Source: Nitrospirota bacterium
Lineage (GTDB): Bacteria > Nitrospirota > Thermodesulfovibrionia > Thermodesulfovibrionales > UBA1546
Assembly (NCBI GenBank): GCA_016195565.1
Contig: JACPZK010000033.1
Location: 1-64,000, forward strand
Direction: 5' to 3'
DNA: 64,000 nucleotides
Shown here: piece by piece, positions 9,367 to 17,904 of the stretch
Position numbering within the stretch: position 1 is the stretch's first letter
Layout of the letters: each line of letters opens with the position of its first letter
The notes under the pieces: generated by a model
Databases searched by the model: none
Seen by the model: only the letters and a program-made list of their open reading frames with translations
What the model was told of the DNA's origin: nothing
Position numbers and translations under genes: made by a program

Positions 9367-9793
9367 GGCAGTTATTGACACTAATATCTGGATTTCTGCC
9401 TTAATCAATCCTTTTGGACATCCTGCGAGATTGAAAAAACACTTTGAAAACGGAGACCTCATAGCTGTTATTTCAGAACCTATACTAAATGAGATTGCTG
9501 ATGTCCTTAGCCGACCGAGAATTAAAGATAAGTATGATATTACATCTGAAGATATACAGGAACTTCTGTCTCTCATAGAAGAAAAAGCGGAGCATGTCCT
9601 TGTTTCTGGAAGCATTAATATTTGTCGCGATAAAGATGATGACCTTATCATTGAAACCGCAATAAAAGGTAATGCGAAGTATCTTATTACAAGAGATGAC
9701 GATGTTAAATTTGATAAAAAAGTCTCTGCGTTTTTATCGCAATATGACATATCCGTCCTTACAGTGGCAAAATTCCTAAAACTCATTGGATAA
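9356..9793 (+). CDS. PIN-domain toxin (COG1569/PIN_3 type)
   Basis: A 145-residue PIN ribonuclease with GTG start. Acidic metal-binding residues are visible in VIDTNIWISALI (first Asp), EPILNEIADVL, DKDDDLIIETAI and LITRDDDV. Members cleave RNA when not bound by the antitoxin. The GTG at 9356 lies inside the antitoxin gene, so translation is coupled. The module is flanked by two copies of a degenerate lipoprotein gene. Confidence 0.87.
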   Translation: MVVKAVIDTNIWISALINPFGHPARLKKHFENGDLIAVISEPILNEIADVLSRPRIKDKYDITSEDIQELLSLIEEKAEHVLVSGSINICRDKDDDLIIETAIKGNAKYLITRDDDVKFDKKVSAFLSQYDISVLTVAKFLKLIG

Positions 9794-9819
9794 GCGCCAT
9801 TGTATCTTTATGCCGCTAA

Positions 9820-9991
9820 TCATTTTGTTTTTAGTTGCTCAACAATTGCTTTGGCTATCTTTATTTGAACATCGGTAATTTCGTAATCATAAGCTTCTAC
9901 AGAGAAGCTTAATAGAGCGTGAAATGTTTTCTACCCTTACAGTAGAGCAGCCAAGCAAAATCATCGCAACTATCCATAGCAATTTTTTCAT
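9820..9991 (-). pseudogene. Degenerate small lipoprotein gene (copy 2), frameshifted
   Basis: An AGGAGG site precedes ATG 9991. The reading starts MKKLLWIVAMILLGCSTVRVENIS, a full lipoprotein signal, but runs into a stop at 9887 after 34 residues. In the next frame the sequence continues VEAYDYEITDVQIKIAKAIVEQLK to a stop at 9820. That tail resembles the end of copy 1 (FEKIIANELQ). This copy therefore keeps the start but has lost the frame, whereas copy 1 kept the frame but lost the start. Confidence 0.6.
9914..9959. repeat. 46-bp exact direct repeat, copy 2
   Basis: Identical to 8911-8956; see that entry. The spacing of about 1.0 kb brackets the DUF104/PIN module. Confidence 0.9.
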
Positions 9992-10145
9992 TTCAAACCT
10001 CCTGAAAATAAGATTTTAAGGGCTAATGGCCCGTGCACATTGCATTGACCTGACCCCCAAAGCCCTTCCCATCAATTTAATCCCCGTTGGCTTATATTGC
10101 CTCTGAATACTTGACAGAGGTATCTTTGCAAATTCATAATAGGCT

Positions 10146-10415
10146 ATGAAACTTGATGCTACTCTTTTAAAAAGCATGAAAACAGTTGGACTTACTGAGC
10201 CGGATAATGTGGTCAGGGAGTCTATAGCCCTCTTCCTCTTCCAAAAAAAACTTACATCTATAGGTAAGGCTGCTAAACTTGCAAATATGAGCCTCGCACA
10301 GTTTATGGAATTTTTGGAGTCTTTGAAAATACCGCAAGCAGAATACACACAGGATGACTTCTTAATGGATTTAGCAACGATAAAGAAGTTAAGACGAGGA
10401 AGATATAAGAGTTGA
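10146..10415 (+). CDS. UPF0175-family antitoxin
   Basis: An 89-residue protein. The segment ESIALFLFQKKLTSIGKAAKLANMSLAQFMEFLESLKIP is the UPF0175 pattern: a helix-turn-helix-like alpha-helical core that binds DNA and the partner. It ends in a four-base overlap with the downstream DUF3368 gene. Typical partner of DUF3368 PIN-like toxins. The upstream 240 bp hold the lipoprotein pseudogene and no other gene. Confidence 0.85.
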   Translation: MKLDATLLKSMKTVGLTEPDNVVRESIALFLFQKKLTSIGKAAKLANMSLAQFMEFLESLKIPQAEYTQDDFLMDLATIKKLRRGRYKS

Positions 10416-10903
10416 TTATTGTATCCAATGCAAGCCCACTTATAAACATATCCAGACTTAAGCTCTTTCATCATCTTCCTGCTCTATATGAAAAATTAGT
10501 CATTCCCAATGCTGTATTTAGAGAAGTAGTTGAAAAAGGCGCTGGGAGACCTGGTGCTACTGAGGTCTCAGATGGTTTAAAGTCAAAATTTATTGAAATA
10601 AAACGGCTCAACAATACCCTTGCAGCGTCCGCCCTTTCTGAATTTTTTGGAGATGGTGAAGCAGAGGCTATAGTCCTGGCATCTGAAATATCCGCTGATG
10701 CCATTTTGCTTGATGACAATAAAGCAAGAATAGTGGCGCAGTCCATGAATCTCTACCCGATAGGAACAATAGGTGTTTTGTTAGAACTTAAAGATAGAGG
10801 CATTATTCCTGAAATTAAGCCGTATCTTGACAAGGTTATTAAATATGGGTTTAGAATAAGCCTTGACCTATATAATAAAGTCTTACAAAAAGCTGACGAA
10901 TAA
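10412..10903 (+). CDS. DUF3368 PIN-like toxin
   Basis: A 163-residue protein whose TTG start lies in the overlap with the antitoxin stop. It begins MIIVSNASPLINISRL, the DUF3368 form of the PIN N-terminus (usually SDTSPL; here the first acidic residue is Asn). The other conserved sites are present: FGDGEAEAIVLA, AILLDDNKARIVA and GTIGVLLELK. The Asp to Asn change at the first metal ligand could weaken nuclease activity. Probable VapC-like ribonuclease. Confidence 0.82.
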   Translation: MIIVSNASPLINISRLKLFHHLPALYEKLVIPNAVFREVVEKGAGRPGATEVSDGLKSKFIEIKRLNNTLAASALSEFFGDGEAEAIVLASEISADAILLDDNKARIVAQSMNLYPIGTIGVLLELKDRGIIPEIKPYLDKVIKYGFRISLDLYNKVLQKADE

Positions 10904-10969
10904 GCGTCTATGTAATACTACCATCTCCATCTCACCCCGTCAGAACCTCCTCCTCTTTTTGTTCATCTT

Positions 10970-11460
10970 TTACGGTGATAATGCCTTTATTTCCTTCTCC
11001 ACCGCATCAAAGAACTTCTTGTAGAACTCCGCATCCTCAACTGTTCTTTCTTCCTGCTTAACCTTTGTGGCTTCGCTTCCAACAGGGATTAGCCCGAAAA
11101 AAGTTCGGTCGGTTTTTGTTCTGACTTTTTCAACATGCTGCACCGCGCTGATATAATATAAATAGTAGCCTTATCGCTGCCTGCGGCTATTACATTTGCG
11201 TTAACAGTAAGGACAGTGCTGTCTTTGCCGTCTTCAAAGTATCTTGCTGCTGTAAATGATTTTGCCTGAGAATCCTCTTTTTCAATCCTGAAATTCTGGG
11301 TTAATCTTGCTTTTTTAACTGCGAGATAGCAGGTATCAACAGAGGCTCTGAAAGTCCTTACATTCGGGCCGCCGTCTTTGTTAAAGACATCCTTGTAAAC
11401 CTGCGGACTGCCGCAGGCGGAAAGCAGAAAGATAAGCAATAGAAAAACAATTCTCCTCAT
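10970..11460 (-). pseudogene. DUF2242-like lipoprotein gene with a frameshift near 11150
   Basis: The gene starts with a lipoprotein signal (MRRIVFLLLIFLLSACG) and reads normally through residue ~100 (VLTVNANVIAAGSDKATIYI). The frame then gives an unrelated tail and stops at 11089. In the neighbouring frame the sequence continues SAVQHVEKVRTKTDRTFFGL, then EDAEFYKKFFDAVEKEIKAL to a stop at 10970. The joined product has the layout of DUF2242 lipoproteins (strand-rich core, then FY-x-x-FF near the end). A one-base change in the TATATTATATC tract would account for it. It may be mutation or sequencing error. Confidence 0.65.
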
Positions 11461-11518
11461 AAAATCCTCCAGCAGAAAAAGGAAGGACTATATTGCGTCC
11501 TTCCTTTCATAGAACTGT

Positions 11519-12313
11519 TTAGAATGAATAGGTTAAAGCTCCGCCCATAGAGAATTTGCTTTTCATCTGACCCTCAACCTCAAGGCTAAGCCCTTTGCCG
11601 AGCGGCACTCTGACTCCTGCAAAACCGCCGATGTTGTTTTTCTCTTTGTAGGTTGTGGAAGCGATACCACCGCTTCCGGTTGTAAAGTTTTTTATGTCCT
11701 CTTCTGCTTTTGCCTTATTCCAGAAGGCAGCCGGGCCGCCATAGAGGATAACCTCGCCAATCTTAGCTTGAGCGCTAATTCCAAGATTAATATCCCAAGG
11801 TTTTTTCCACTTTGCCTTTGCATATCCCGAATCACTCCAACCAAGCTCCCTCAAAGTCCATTCATCCTTATAGCTTGAATATACGCTTGTCTGAATAAAA
11901 GGGCCTATGCCAAAGGATTTGTTATCGCTTTCATAGATAACCCCTTTTATTCCCAGTGTACCGAATGGTTTTAGACTGTCTTTTAAATCAACAGGACCGA
12001 CATTGGTAATTGTTCGATCATCAAAAAATTTTTTGACCTTGATATCAGCGCCTCCAACTCTTAAATATGCCTCCCAGTTTTTTATAATGCCATAGCTTAA
12101 CTGAAGGTATGTCTGGTTCTGATTGGCTTCTCTTTCTTTAAAATCCACTGTATTCTTTGGTTTCAATTTAGCTGAAGAATAGAAATAGCCAACCCCCAAT
12201 GCTACCTTTCCATCTTTTGCAGCAGGCTCAGGCGGGCCGAATTGTCCTGCATATACCATACTGCCTGTTGCAAATATCGCTGTGATTGCAATTACCAGTA
12301 TCAGTTTCTTCAT
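11519..12313 (-). CDS. Predicted outer-membrane beta-barrel protein
   Basis: A 264-residue protein with a Sec signal peptide (MKKLILVIAITAIFATGSMVYA). Alternating hydrophobic strands follow, and it ends in LTYSF, whose terminal phenylalanine is the BAM recognition feature of outer-membrane barrels. Segments such as LSYGIIKNWEAYLRVG and FAGVRVPLGKGLSLEVEGQ look like transmembrane hairpins. The substrate or function is unknown. It is transcribed divergently from an XRE-type regulator across a 178-bp AT-rich gap. Confidence 0.8.
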   Translation of the reverse strand: MKKLILVIAITAIFATGSMVYAGQFGPPEPAAKDGKVALGVGYFYSSAKLKPKNTVDFKEREANQNQTYLQLSYGIIKNWEAYLRVGGADIKVKKFFDDRTITNVGPVDLKDSLKPFGTLGIKGVIYESDNKSFGIGPFIQTSVYSSYKDEWTLRELGWSDSGYAKAKWKKPWDINLGISAQAKIGEVILYGGPAAFWNKAKAEEDIKNFTTGSGGIASTTYKEKNNIGGFAGVRVPLGKGLSLEVEGQMKSKFSMGGALTYSF

Positions 12314-12491
12314 GATTTCCTCCTTCTTTTAAGAGTGTTTGAAATAAAAACTGTTTATTTTGTAATGCCTCCTTTCCCCTCTGGATTAACCTTTCCATAA
12401 TTTATACACTTTTTACATTGTATTGTCAATAAGAATTTTTACAATCTAAAACATTGTGGTAAGCAGAAGGTGAGGGTTGTTATAGTGGTTT
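12314..12491. promoter_or_regulatory. Divergent promoter region between barrel protein and XRE regulator
   Basis: AT-rich 178-bp spacer. It holds related blocks ACATTGTATTGTCAAT and ACAATCTAAAACATTGT, the second an imperfect inverted repeat (ACAAT/ATTGT). This could be an operator for the neighbouring XRE protein. No strong sigma-70 pair was fixed with certainty. Confidence 0.4.
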
Positions 12492-12857
12492 ATGTATAAA
12501 AAGAAGCTAAAAACGAGCAGGGCGATTGGTGAGAAAATTAAAGGGCGGAGGAGGGAACTCGGGATTTCACAGGAAAGACTGGCAGAGATATTGGGTGTTA
12601 CATATCAGCAGGTGCAAAGATATGAAAACGGCATGAACAAACTCAACGTGGAAAACATCCAGACGGTTGCAGATACCCTAAATATGCCTGTCTCTTATTT
12701 CTTTGAAGGTGAAAAGCCATCAATGGTTGCCGAAAAGTCAGCTTTTTATCTATCCGCCAATGAAAACAGGCTTTTAAGGTATTTCAGAAAAATCAAAAGC
12801 AGCGCTTCTAAAAAAACAGTCATTCAGGTCGCCAGAATTGCAGCAAAGACAAATTAA
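12492..12857 (+). CDS. XRE-family (Cro/CI-type) transcriptional regulator
   Basis: A 121-residue DNA-binding protein. The helix-turn-helix occupies about residues 15-65 (GEKIKGRRRELGISQERLAE, then GVTYQQVQRYENG and a PVSYFFEG end). The C-terminal third is basic with no clear ligand domain. It is divergent from the barrel-protein gene and may control it and itself. Confidence 0.88.
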   Translation: MYKKKLKTSRAIGEKIKGRRRELGISQERLAEILGVTYQQVQRYENGMNKLNVENIQTVADTLNMPVSYFFEGEKPSMVAEKSAFYLSANENRLLRYFRKIKSSASKKTVIQVARIAAKTN

Positions 12858-12971
12858 AACCGCAGTTGTTGTTTATAAAAAGACATTTCATAGCCAAATT
12901 TAAATAACTCATCGGTTCGTAGAGGTTTTGAGACGCACATGCCTGCCAAGAGAGTATGGATAAAATGTGAT

Positions 12972-13151
12972 AGGAGGCTGTGTTTGGATTAAGGCAAGAT
13001 TCACGGGTCTGTCAGAATAGGGGCTGAAGTCGCAACGAAGTGGAGCGGATAGCCCCGCATTAAAACTTGTAAAAGGCTGCTATATAGCACTAACACCTGC
13101 ACTTTCGCAAAGGTGTAGTTTAAGATTGCCGAAAGACAGACACAGCCTCCT
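12972..13151 (+). ncRNA. Candidate ~180-nt structured RNA (6S-like in size and closing stem)
   Basis: A gene-free stretch whose ends pair: AGGAGGCTGTGT (12972-12983) with ACACAGCCTCCT near 13140-13151. Next inside, GGCAA pairs with TTGCC. Internal hairpins are GGGGCT/AGCCCC (about 13020-13057) and ACACCT/AAGGTGT (about 13093-13117). A -10-like TATGGATAAAAT lies just upstream. Length and the long interrupted hairpin are compatible with 6S RNA, but no sequence-level consensus was confirmed. The other strand is also possible. Confidence 0.45.
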
Positions 13152-13162
13152 TACTGGTCTTT

Positions 13163-14803
13163 TTACATCCTCTCAGGCGCGCTGAGTCCCAGAATCTCAA
13201 AACCGTCTTTCAGGACAATCCTTACTGCCTCGCATAAAGCAAGCCTTGCCTTAGTAATGGCAGCATCATCCGTAACCACCTTATGTCTGTGATAGTAAGG
13301 GTGAAACATCCCTGCGAGTTCCTGAAGATAAAATGTTATCCTGTGCGGCTCATGCGCTATGACAGCCCCTTCAAATGCCATTTGATATGCAAGCAGTTTC
13401 TTTATTATCCTTATCTCCTCAGGAAGAGATAAAAGGCTGAGATCCGCTTCATCCGGTTTTTCAATATTTATCCCCTGCTCCTTTGCGTGAGAGAATATAC
13501 TGTTTATGCGCGCATTTGCATACTGCACATAAAAAACAGGATTTTCCGCTGACTGTGCTTTTGCAATCTCGAGGTCAAATTCAAGATGGCTGTCAGGGCG
13601 CCGCGTGAGGAATATGAACTTTGTAGTATCTGCGCCAACTTCGTCAATTACTTCTTTCAGGGTCACAAATTCCCCTGCCCTCTTTGACATCTGAACAGGC
13701 TTGCCGCCTCTCAAAAGCGACACCATCTGAACGAGAAGTATTTTCAGTCTTTCCTTTGGATAGCCGAGCGCCTGAATCACCGCCTGCATCCTTGGAATGT
13801 ATCCGTGATGGTCAGCGCCCCAAATGTCTATAAGCTCATCAAATTCTTTCTCTACCTTATTCCTGTGGTATGCAATGTCAGGCGCAAAATAGGTATACTC
13901 TCCGTCTTTTTTAATCACAACCCTGTCTTTGTCGTCTCCAAATGCGGTTGACCTGAACCACACTGCGCCGTCTTCTTCATAGATATAATCACGCTCTTTC
14001 AGGTCGCTTATAGACTGCACTACCTCTCCTCTTTCATAAAGCTCTCGCTCGCTCTGCCAGGTGTCAAAAGCAATGCCGAATTCCTTTAAGTCCTGCTTTA
14101 TGCCCTCGAGCATCAGCCTGTAAGAAAAATCCGCAAAAAATTCTCCTGCCTCTTCAATGGATGCCTCTGCATATTTATTGCCATAATTCTTTATCACTGT
14201 ATTTGCAATGTCTTCAATGTAAAAACCCTTATAACCGTCTTCGGGAGATGGATAATCTATGCCGAGCAGTTGGTTATATCGCGCAAACACTGAAAGCCCG
14301 AGCAGTTTCACCTGTCTTCCGGCATCATTTACATAGAATTCCTTTTCAACTTTATAACCTGCAGCGCTCAGCAGATTTGACAATGCAGAGCCAACAGCAG
14401 CGCCCCTGCCGTGTCCGAGGTGTAAGGGCCCCGTAGGATTTGCGCTGACGAATTCAATCTGAATTCTTTTACCTCTTCCAATATCAGCCCTCAAAAATCC
14501 GGAGCGGTCCTTTATCAGGCTTTTTAACTCTGAGTAAATGTATTGCTTTGAGAAGGTAAAATTGATAAATCCGGGACCTGCAATCTCTATTTTCTCAAAA
14601 ACATCTTTTTCAGCAATGGCATTTACAATATCTTCAGCTACTTTCCTCGGCGGTTTTTTGAGAATTTTTGACAAAGACATTGCAACAGGGGTCGCAAGGT
14701 CGCCGAATGATTCTTCCTTCGGCAATTCTATAATTATCTCCGGAATGGAAATGCCAAATTGTTTAACTGCTCCCTCTATAATGTCATGCAGTTTCTTTTT
14801 CAT
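13163..14803 (-). CDS. argS: Arginyl-tRNA synthetase
   Basis: A 546-residue class I synthetase that charges tRNA-Arg. Motifs are FVSANPTGPLHLGHGRG (HIGH motif, here HLGH), the class I signature VQMSKRAGEFVTL (KMSKS-like), and a C-terminal DALR anticodon-binding domain with YVQYANARI. The start at 14803 (MKKKLHDIIEGAVKQFG) fits the family; an in-frame GTG further upstream would add 25 atypical residues. The ribosome binding site is weak. It is convergent with the candidate structured RNA. Confidence 0.95.
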   Translation of the reverse strand: MKKKLHDIIEGAVKQFGISIPEIIIELPKEESFGDLATPVAMSLSKILKKPPRKVAEDIVNAIAEKDVFEKIEIAGPGFINFTFSKQYIYSELKSLIKDRSGFLRADIGRGKRIQIEFVSANPTGPLHLGHGRGAAVGSALSNLLSAAGYKVEKEFYVNDAGRQVKLLGLSVFARYNQLLGIDYPSPEDGYKGFYIEDIANTVIKNYGNKYAEASIEEAGEFFADFSYRLMLEGIKQDLKEFGIAFDTWQSERELYERGEVVQSISDLKERDYIYEEDGAVWFRSTAFGDDKDRVVIKKDGEYTYFAPDIAYHRNKVEKEFDELIDIWGADHHGYIPRMQAVIQALGYPKERLKILLVQMVSLLRGGKPVQMSKRAGEFVTLKEVIDEVGADTTKFIFLTRRPDSHLEFDLEIAKAQSAENPVFYVQYANARINSIFSHAKEQGINIEKPDEADLSLLSLPEEIRIIKKLLAYQMAFEGAVIAHEPHRITFYLQELAGMFHPYYHRHKVVTDDAAITKARLALCEAVRIVLKDGFEILGLSAPERM

Positions 14804-14948
14804 CGAGATTAAGTTTACCCCGTTGCGACAAAAAACATCAATATTATGATAACTGGTAAACTTGACACTAACTGACAATTTAGGTTATTTTAATCACTCT
14901 GGTTTTGCTCTTTTAAAGTTATTTCAGGCCGGTAAGGTGGTTTTGTTT

Positions 14949-15025
14949 GGGCCTATAGCTCAGATGGTTAGAGCGCGCGCCTGATAAGCGCGAGGTCGAT
15001 GGTTCGATTCCACCTAGGCCCACCA
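14949..15025 (+). tRNA. tRNA-Ile (GAT anticodon)
   Basis: A 77-nt cloverleaf with acceptor GGGCCTA/TAGGCCC, anticodon loop CTGATAA, T-loop GGTTCGATTCC and encoded CCA. It is directly followed by tRNA-Ala, the pair normally found in rRNA operon spacers. Confidence 0.97.
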
Positions 15026-15026
15026 C

Positions 15027-15099
15027 GGGGGTGTAGCTCAGCTGGGAGAGCGCCTGGTTTGCAACCAGGAGGTCATCGGTTCGATCCCGTTCACCTCCA
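15027..15099 (+). tRNA. tRNA-Ala (TGC anticodon)
   Basis: A 73-nt cloverleaf with acceptor GGGGGTG/CACCTCC, anticodon stem CCTGG/CCAGG around TTTGCAA, and T-arm GGTTCGATCCC. The CCA is not encoded (the next bases are CTT), unlike the adjacent tRNA-Ile. Confidence 0.96.
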
Positions 15100-15156
15100 C
15101 TTGATTTTTTCTATTTTTAAGTGTTAAAGTATAACCGCTTCTCAGAAATAAACTTT

Positions 15157-15270
<114 letters not shown>

Positions 15271-15277
15271 ATTAAAG

Positions 15278-15306
15278 AAAGCCCGGATTAACCTTCGGGC
15301 TTTTTT
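15278..15306 (+). terminator. Rho-independent terminator after 5S rRNA
   Basis: Stem AAAGCCCG/CGGGCTTT with a 10-nt loop followed by six T residues. It ends the tRNA-5S transcript. The convergent fur-like gene stops at its edge, so it may work in both directions. Confidence 0.85.
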
Positions 15307-15748
15307 ATTTTATTCCCTTAGAGCTGCACTTCTCGCAATAGCCTTTCATCTCAAGGGTATGGCTGACACATCTGAAGTTCTCTTTCTTGCAGAGCTGCTC
15401 CTGCAGCTTTTCAAGCTTCTCTGAAAAAAGCTGTATTACCTTTCCGCATCTCAGGCATATAAGATGGTCGTGATGTTTGTGGCCAAAGGTATGCTCATAA
15501 TGAGCGTGTTTATCAACCCGTTCCACCTGCTCTACAAGCCCGCATTCAAGAAGAAGCTGAAGCGTTCTGTAAATGGAAGCCCTTGACGCCTTCATCCCCT
15601 TGTCTCTGATTTTAAAGAAAAGGTCTTCGGGGTCAAAATGACCGTGATTGGAAAATACCTCGTTTAGAATAGCTGCACGCTCTTTTGTGAGTTTACACCC
15701 TTTTTTCTCAAGAAATTCTCTGAAAATCTTCTCTTCCATCTGTTTCAT
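15305..15748 (-). CDS. fur: Fur-family metal-dependent repressor
   Basis: A 147-residue regulator. A winged helix occupies the N-terminal half (GCKLTKERAAILNEVFSNHG, then SRASIYRTLQLLLECGLV). The metal-binding half has HKHHDHLICLRCGKV and a second CEKC pair, giving the structural zinc site (CxxC x2). It starts 4 bp after the feoB stop, so iron uptake and its probable repressor share one operon. A Fur-box-like palindrome precedes feoB. Zur or PerR specificity cannot be excluded, but the feoB context favours iron. Confidence 0.87.
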   Translation of the reverse strand: MKQMEEKIFREFLEKKGCKLTKERAAILNEVFSNHGHFDPEDLFFKIRDKGMKASRASIYRTLQLLLECGLVEQVERVDKHAHYEHTFGHKHHDHLICLRCGKVIQLFSEKLEKLQEQLCKKENFRCVSHTLEMKGYCEKCSSKGIK

Positions 15749-15751
15749 TGC

Positions 15752-17695
15752 TTAGAACGTTACGTTAAATACCTTTAATATCCAGTTGAGCAAGCCTCCG
15801 CCAAGGAATGCAAATGGGAAAACAACCGCAACAATCCCGAGCGCAGTCCTCATCCCGCGTTCCTTAACAATCATAAAGAAGTTTGCAAGGCATGGGATAA
15901 AGAGAGTGATGGTAACAAGGCTTACAACAGACTGAACAGGCGTCAGCATTCCCTTTTCCGCCATTGCAAACAGGCCTGCAGCGCCATAATCCCTTCTCAG
16001 AAAACCAAGGATAAACGATTCTGTTGTCTTTTCAGGCAGTCCCAAAAGATTTACAACTACAGGAGAAGCTACTGTCTCAAGCACACGCAGGAGGTCGAGC
16101 TTGTGAAGAACAAAAAGTATTAATGTCCCGAGTATAAAAAGCGGCACCGCTTCCTTCAGATACCATTCAATTCTACCCGCTGTTTTTACAAGAATATTTA
16201 TAATATTTGGCCTTCTTATCGGTGGTATTTCAAGGAAGAATTCTGTCTTTTCTCCTTTTATAACTTTTGATGCAAGGTATCCTGAAAAAAGAAGGGTTAA
16301 TAAAATAGTCCCTGACCAGACAAGTGTTGCCTTAAAAGATAAAGCTCCGAGCATTCCAAGTATCACTCCAAGCTGCGCAGAGCAGGGCACGGCAAGCGCA
16401 AGGAGAAATGTTATTATCAGCCGCTCTTTTTTTGTCTCGAGTATTCTTGACGTCATAACTGCCATCGTGCCGCAGCCAAGTCCCAAAACCATCGGCAGCA
16501 CAGCCTTTCCGTTAAGTCCCATCAGATTGAATATCCGATTGCTCATTATTGCAAGCCTCGGCAGATAGCCGCTGTCCTCAAGGATTGCAAAGGCAATAAA
16601 AAAAGTCGCCGTAATAGGCAGGATTATGGCTATGGCATAGGTAAGGGCAACAGTAATCAGCCCGTATTCTCCTACAAGCAATTCCTGAATAAAACCCTCC
16701 GGCGCTATTGTCTGGACAACCTTTATCGCCATCGGGTTAAGGTATTTGCCGAATATTGTCTTTTCAAAAAAATCAACGAGAGTCCCTGCGCCCAAAACGC
16801 CTACAAATTGATATAGTCCGTAAAGCACAATCAGCAAAAGAGGAATTCCCCATAGAGGATGCATACTTATTCTGCCGATGAAAGATAACAGCTTTCCGCC
16901 TTCCGCCGGGATTTTTTTTAGGACTTTGTCCACTATCTCCCCTGCAATATTAAGGCGCTGCTTGTTTATCAAAAGACTCAAAGGCTCTTTTACCTTTGAC
17001 TGGCATTCATCTCTAAGGGCTTCTATCTCTTTTATAACTTCTGCTTTAAGATTTACAATCAGCCATTTTTTAAGGCTCTCATCGCCTGAGAGTATCATTA
17101 TGGATAACGCTCTTTTTGAGATGCTGATCTGAGGCAGCAGTGATGATATCTTTTCAATGTATTCTTCTATTACATCTTCGTATCTGACCTTAATGCAAGG
17201 TTTTACGGCGTGCGGGATAGCGGATTTAATCTCCTTTATGCCTTTTCTCTGGGGCGCTATAGCGCTTATCACCTCAGCGCCTATCAGTGTTTTAAGGTGA
17301 TTAATATCTACAACTATCCCCCTGTCCCTTGCCTCATCCTCCATATTAAGGACGAGAATTGCCGGCAGTTCCATCTCCGCTATCTGCAGGGTTATAAGCA
17401 GGGACCTTTTTAAATTTTTTGTGTCGGCGACCTGCACTACAGCTAACGGTTCCTCCTGCAAAAAAATATCCCGCGTAACTTTTTCATCCTCGCTCATCGG
17501 AACCAGGCTGTTTACTCCCGGAGTATCGACAACAAGATATCCTTTATTGTCAATTATCATGTCTCCGTAGGAAACTTCCACTGTGGTGCCCGGATAATTT
17601 GATACAGTCACATATTTATTTGTCAGGAGCCCGAACATCACGCTCTTGCCGACATTCGGGTTGCCTACAAGAACAATCTTCTTGCCTGCGCGCAT
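15752..17695 (-). CDS. feoB: Ferrous iron transporter B
   Basis: A 647-residue fusion of an N-terminal G-protein and an inner-membrane Fe2+ permease. The G domain has GNPNVGKS (G1), NYPGTT (G2), DTPGVNSL (G3) and NMED (G4, at residue ~118). The membrane part contains the two Gate regions (PRLAIMSNRIFNLMGLNGKA; LGLGCGTMAVMTSRIL). No feoA precedes it. The upstream Fur box suggests repression by iron, and fur lies directly downstream in the same operon. Confidence 0.94.
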   Translation of the reverse strand: MRAGKKIVLVGNPNVGKSVMFGLLTNKYVTVSNYPGTTVEVSYGDMIIDNKGYLVVDTPGVNSLVPMSEDEKVTRDIFLQEEPLAVVQVADTKNLKRSLLITLQIAEMELPAILVLNMEDEARDRGIVVDINHLKTLIGAEVISAIAPQRKGIKEIKSAIPHAVKPCIKVRYEDVIEEYIEKISSLLPQISISKRALSIMILSGDESLKKWLIVNLKAEVIKEIEALRDECQSKVKEPLSLLINKQRLNIAGEIVDKVLKKIPAEGGKLLSFIGRISMHPLWGIPLLLIVLYGLYQFVGVLGAGTLVDFFEKTIFGKYLNPMAIKVVQTIAPEGFIQELLVGEYGLITVALTYAIAIILPITATFFIAFAILEDSGYLPRLAIMSNRIFNLMGLNGKAVLPMVLGLGCGTMAVMTSRILETKKERLIITFLLALAVPCSAQLGVILGMLGALSFKATLVWSGTILLTLLFSGYLASKVIKGEKTEFFLEIPPIRRPNIINILVKTAGRIEWYLKEAVPLFILGTLILFVLHKLDLLRVLETVASPVVVNLLGLPEKTTESFILGFLRRDYGAAGLFAMAEKGMLTPVQSVVSLVTITLFIPCLANFFMIVKERGMRTALGIVAVVFPFAFLGGGLLNWILKVFNVTF

Positions 17696-17719
17696 AATCC
17701 CTCAGCTTTCTTTTTTATA

Positions 17720-17736
17720 TTGAGATTGATTCTCAA
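17720..17736 (-). promoter_or_regulatory. Fur-box-like palindrome upstream of feoB
   Basis: TTGAGA-TTGAT-TCTCAA, a perfect 6-bp inverted repeat with 5-bp centre, 25 bp upstream of the feoB start. It resembles the TGAGAATNATTCTCA form of Fur boxes. Confidence 0.75.
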
Positions 17737-17779
17737 TTACAATTGTACTTTAGTTGCGCCGGTTTTGTCAAAAGCCCCT

Positions 17780-17803
17780 GATAAGCAGGCAAGCCTGCTT
17801 ATC
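17780..17803. repeat. Perfect 11-bp hairpin upstream of receiver-PilZ gene
   Basis: GATAAGCAGGC-AA-GCCTGCTTATC. It lies in the gap between feoB and the receiver-PilZ gene, which otherwise shows nothing but a likely promoter. A terminator is unlikely because there is no T-run. Confidence 0.7.
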
Positions 17804-17904
17804 ATAAATTAAATAAGCGAAAAGATTGTCCCCTCTTAACACATGTAAATAGTGCTATAATAACAACAGATTACCCTGTATTCAGGTATGGCAAGGAGGG
17901 ATAT

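Noticed and set aside
9040-9786. Long minus-strand frame opposite the DUF104/PIN genes
   Set aside because: Antisense shadow of two well-supported genes; no motif or ribosome binding site.
10016-10474. Minus-strand frame opposite the UPF0175 gene
   Set aside because: Shadow of a recognised antitoxin gene; starts inside it.
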